A program made the position numbers and the translations under genes. Shown one piece after another: positions 61,850-63,829 of a stretch of DNA of 63,829 bases (position 1 is its first letter; the number at the start of each line of letters is the position of its first letter). The notes beneath the pieces were generated by a model that saw only the letters and a list, made by a program, of their open reading frames with translations, was not told the origin of the DNA and made no database searches. Origin of the DNA: CSBr16-58 sp051859825 (GTDB taxonomy: Bacteria > Bacteroidota > Bacteroidia > Flavobacteriales > Schleiferiaceae); NCBI GenBank assembly GCA_051859825.1, contig JBHYFA010000004.1, positions 1 to 63,829 on the forward strand, given 5' to 3'.

Positions 61850-63757
61850 GTGAAAAAGGCTTTCATTGGGTTTATACTGCTGTTTCCTTGGCTTTCTCTG
61901 GCACAAGAAATAATGCCTACCTATACTCCAGACTCGGCCTTTGTTTATTTTTTTGAAAATGGAAAATACAATCCTATCGATACAGGAATAAGTATTTTTC
62001 AGCATTGGAACGCCACGCTCAGCGGGACAGACGAATACGGTTGGCTGGCACTTGGTAACCTCGGAGCGCCACAACAAATGCTGCTGCATCGCTATCATCG
62101 AGAGACCAACTTGCAGTGGGGTATGAACCCCTACCCCAATAATCGCCGATCAGCCTCACAAATAATAAATTATAACGTAAAAGCCCCCCTGGTACGGGCG
62201 AGATATCTCCAAGGCTACGAAAGAGGTCAGTCCTTTGACATTACCGCAGCCCTCAATGTGCACGAACGACTGGGATATAACATTCGCTTCCAACGACTTA
62301 ACTCCCAAGGAATATATCAACAACAACAAGCGGAGTTTAACAATCTAACGCTGTCTTATTACTATCGTACCAAAGACAACCGACTAAAAATCATGGGGCA
62401 TTTTGATTCCTTCAATCAAAATAATCAAGAAAATGGCGGGATACGAAACATCGACGATTTTCGAGAGAATCGCCAGCCCAACCGTTCTTTAGTTGAGGTG
62501 AATCTACCTCGTCCAGGAGGTGCCAACTCAACAGGTGCTAAAAGCTTTACCAGGCAATGGCGCTTTTATTCCACAGGAACCTACGATTTAGGATTTTTCA
62601 AAGAGCAGATTCGCTTAGACACAACCGTAGTTAATGAAGACAGTATTTCTGTTGTTGCTGACACATTGAGAATATTTAACCCGATTTTTCAAGTGGGATC
62701 ATCCGTTCAGTTTCAACGTCAATCATTTACCTTTTTAGCGGACATTCCCGTTTTCCCCGAAGCAAACTTTAATTTAGCGGGCACCTACGACTCTACCCTC
62801 TTTGAAAGCTTCGAGCAACGCTTTTTTATCGGGACTCCCGGTGCACGTAATCTGCAATACAAAGCCGGATTAGGGTATGAAGCCGCAACCTATAAATCGC
62901 CCTTGACGGTGGTTCCGCTGTTTCAAACCTTCCTCTTCGGGCAAACGGATTTCAACTGGCGCGGATTACAAATTGAAGCCGATGGACAATTTGTTTTCGC
63001 GGGAAGTCAGATCGGCAACTTTTCTCTAAACTCCAATGCGGGCTATCAAAGTGAAAAACTTAAACTAGTTGGCGTTTTGGAACTGAGCTCCATTGATCCG
63101 GGGGTGTTTTTCCGAAACTACCGCTCCAATTATTTTATCTGGGAAAATCCCGACTTCAGTTCAGTTCAGCACCAATTTTTGGGCGGAAAGGCACGCTTCT
63201 TCAAAAACCTCGAACTCGATGGTGGTTTGCATTTATATCAAAACTATACCACCCTCGACCAGACGGCTCAACCCATCCAAGCCGATGGTATTCAGCAACT
63301 TTTGCAATTCACCCTTTCCCACCATTTGAATATTAAAGACCGCTTTGGTTTTGCCAATAAAATCAGCTACCAAGCCACCGATGATCCGCTTGGGGTAATA
63401 CGCGTACCGGAGTTATACCTACGCAGTACCATGTACACCAACTTTAAGGTGTATTACAAACGACTAAACCTTCAACCCGGTTTGGAACTACACTATTTTA
63501 CCCCCTACTTCGCCAATGCCTGGATGCCGGTTACGGGTCTCTTTCATTTGCAAGACAACGAAGAAATTGGCGGCTTTCCACTGCTTACGTTCTTCATTAA
63601 CATTGAGCTGAAAAGAGCCATTATTTATCTACGCGTGGAAAATCTCACCCAAGAGTTTAGACCTTTTGACTTCCTTGCGGCTCCAAATTATCCGCTGCCT
63701 GATTTGGGGTTGAATAGTTCGGTGAGGCTCGGTATTAAGTGGGACTTCTTCAATTAG
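61850..63757 (+). CDS. putative outer-membrane porin (Porin_10-like)
   Basis: This 635-residue protein starts with GTG at 61850 and has signal peptide MKKAFIGFILLFPWLSLAQ. The rest is a string of amphipathic beta strands with aromatic ends (GMNPYPNNRRSASQIINY, TRQWRFYSTGTYDLGFF, YLRVENLTQEF) and a terminal strand ending in VRLGIKWDFFN, as in beta-barrel proteins that finish in Phe. It fits the Bacteroidota Porin_10 group. It should form a barrel in the outer membrane; ligand unknown. Its TAG stop joins the start of MITE copy D. Confidence 0.82.
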   Translation: MKKAFIGFILLFPWLSLAQEIMPTYTPDSAFVYFFENGKYNPIDTGISIFQHWNATLSGTDEYGWLALGNLGAPQQMLLHRYHRETNLQWGMNPYPNNRRSASQIINYNVKAPLVRARYLQGYERGQSFDITAALNVHERLGYNIRFQRLNSQGIYQQQQAEFNNLTLSYYYRTKDNRLKIMGHFDSFNQNNQENGGIRNIDDFRENRQPNRSLVEVNLPRPGGANSTGAKSFTRQWRFYSTGTYDLGFFKEQIRLDTTVVNEDSISVVADTLRIFNPIFQVGSSVQFQRQSFTFLADIPVFPEANFNLAGTYDSTLFESFEQRFFIGTPGARNLQYKAGLGYEAATYKSPLTVVPLFQTFLFGQTDFNWRGLQIEADGQFVFAGSQIGNFSLNSNAGYQSEKLKLVGVLELSSIDPGVFFRNYRSNYFIWENPDFSSVQHQFLGGKARFFKNLELDGGLHLYQNYTTLDQTAQPIQADGIQQLLQFTLSHHLNIKDRFGFANKISYQATDDPLGVIRVPELYLRSTMYTNFKVYYKRLNLQPGLELHYFTPYFANAWMPVTGLFHLQDNEEIGGFPLLTFFINIELKRAIIYLRVENLTQEFRPFDFLAAPNYPLPDLGLNSSVRLGIKWDFFN

Positions 63758-63829
63758 AGTCTGTCCATAAAGTCCATTAGCGGCGTTGCACTTGGATTGA
63801 AAACAGTCATTGACTTTAGTCAACTCCTT
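63757..63829. mobile_element. MITE-like element, copy D (cut by window edge)
   Basis: From 63757 the sequence reads GAGTCTGTCCATAAAGTCC and then the palindrome arm of copy A, with 33 bases from GGATTGAAAACAGTCATTGA onward identical to it (63793-63825 and about 7400-7432). The TA before it (63755-63756) plus the first G makes the TAG stop of the porin-like gene. The right end is beyond the window. Confidence 0.75.

Noticed and set aside
61647..61850. 67-residue plus-strand frame before the porin-like gene
   Set aside because: It covers the promoter of the next gene, has no family resemblance and a Lys/Ile-rich random composition of AT-rich DNA.

Overview
The window looks like a chromosomal stretch of a member of the Bacteroidota, most likely Flavobacteriales. 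Evidence: several proteins end in type IX secretion (T9SS) sorting domains of type A or type B; many genes are preceded by the Bacteroidota promoter element TAnnTTTG; and there are lineage-typical families (DUF4290, a Lacal_2735-like small protein, PafA-type phosphatase, TonB-like proteins with a CF signature, Porin_10-like outer-membrane protein). No ribosomal RNA, CRISPR array, prophage or transposase was seen. The genus cannot be told from the sequence alone.

Layout. 1-1209: the N-terminal part of a COG1106-type AAA ATPase running off the left edge, a family often found in defence loci. 1363-5797: five-gene plus-strand run with a transaldolase fused to a KdsD-type CBS module, a KdsC-like HAD phosphatase, a secreted C1 peptidase, a normal FSA-type transaldolase and 3-hydroxybutyryl-CoA dehydrogenase, closed by a two-way terminator shared with a convergent aspartokinase. 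7194-9513: a small protein and an Uup-type ABC-F gene bracketed by copies of a palindromic, TA-flanked MITE-like element. 9513-17785: minus-strand S9 peptidase, OmpA-type protein, agmatinase-type ureohydrolase and a frameshifted lamin-tail surface protein. 17940-26120: plus-strand housekeeping block: UvrD/PcrA helicase with an in-frame TGA, DUF4290, MurA, TlpA-like thioredoxin, polyprenyl synthase, MscS and aldehyde dehydrogenase. 26117-36313: minus-strand PAP2 protein, sortilin-like T9SS protein, PafA phosphatase, 2OG-Fe(II) oxygenase-FolD-Ffh run, TonB-like protein and PfkA. 36309-37136: tandem repeats and a ParDE toxin-antitoxin pair. 37230-42330: M23 peptidase, a 1420-residue T9SS protein and a 59-residue sorting-tag-like protein coupled to it. 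43013-43198: tRNA-Lys and tRNA-Leu. 43388-49652: SDR, three small surface or thioredoxin-like genes, a T9SS type B protein, an antitoxin remnant and a PIN-domain toxin-antitoxin pair. 49757-58237: tightly packed S9 peptidase, YfcC transporter, SPFH protein, UbiA prenyltransferase, type III polyketide synthase, methyltransferase and FAD oxidoreductase. 58370-63829: two more MITE copies, a T9SS type A protein and a putative porin.

How the parts fit. The last four genes of the 49757-58237 run overlap or nearly touch and together have the composition expected for a prenylated or methylated alkylresorcinol/pyrone/quinone-type lipid. The transaldolase-CBS plus HAD phosphatase pair has the architecture of a dedicated sugar-phosphate branch, probably for a surface glycan, with unknown product. 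The most distinctive DNA-level feature is the MITE-like family: its ends sit exactly on the TA of gene stop codons at four places, so the elements now supply the third stop-codon base or abut it. Two genes (the helicase and the lamin-tail protein) are broken by a single base each; whether these are real or sequence errors cannot be decided here.
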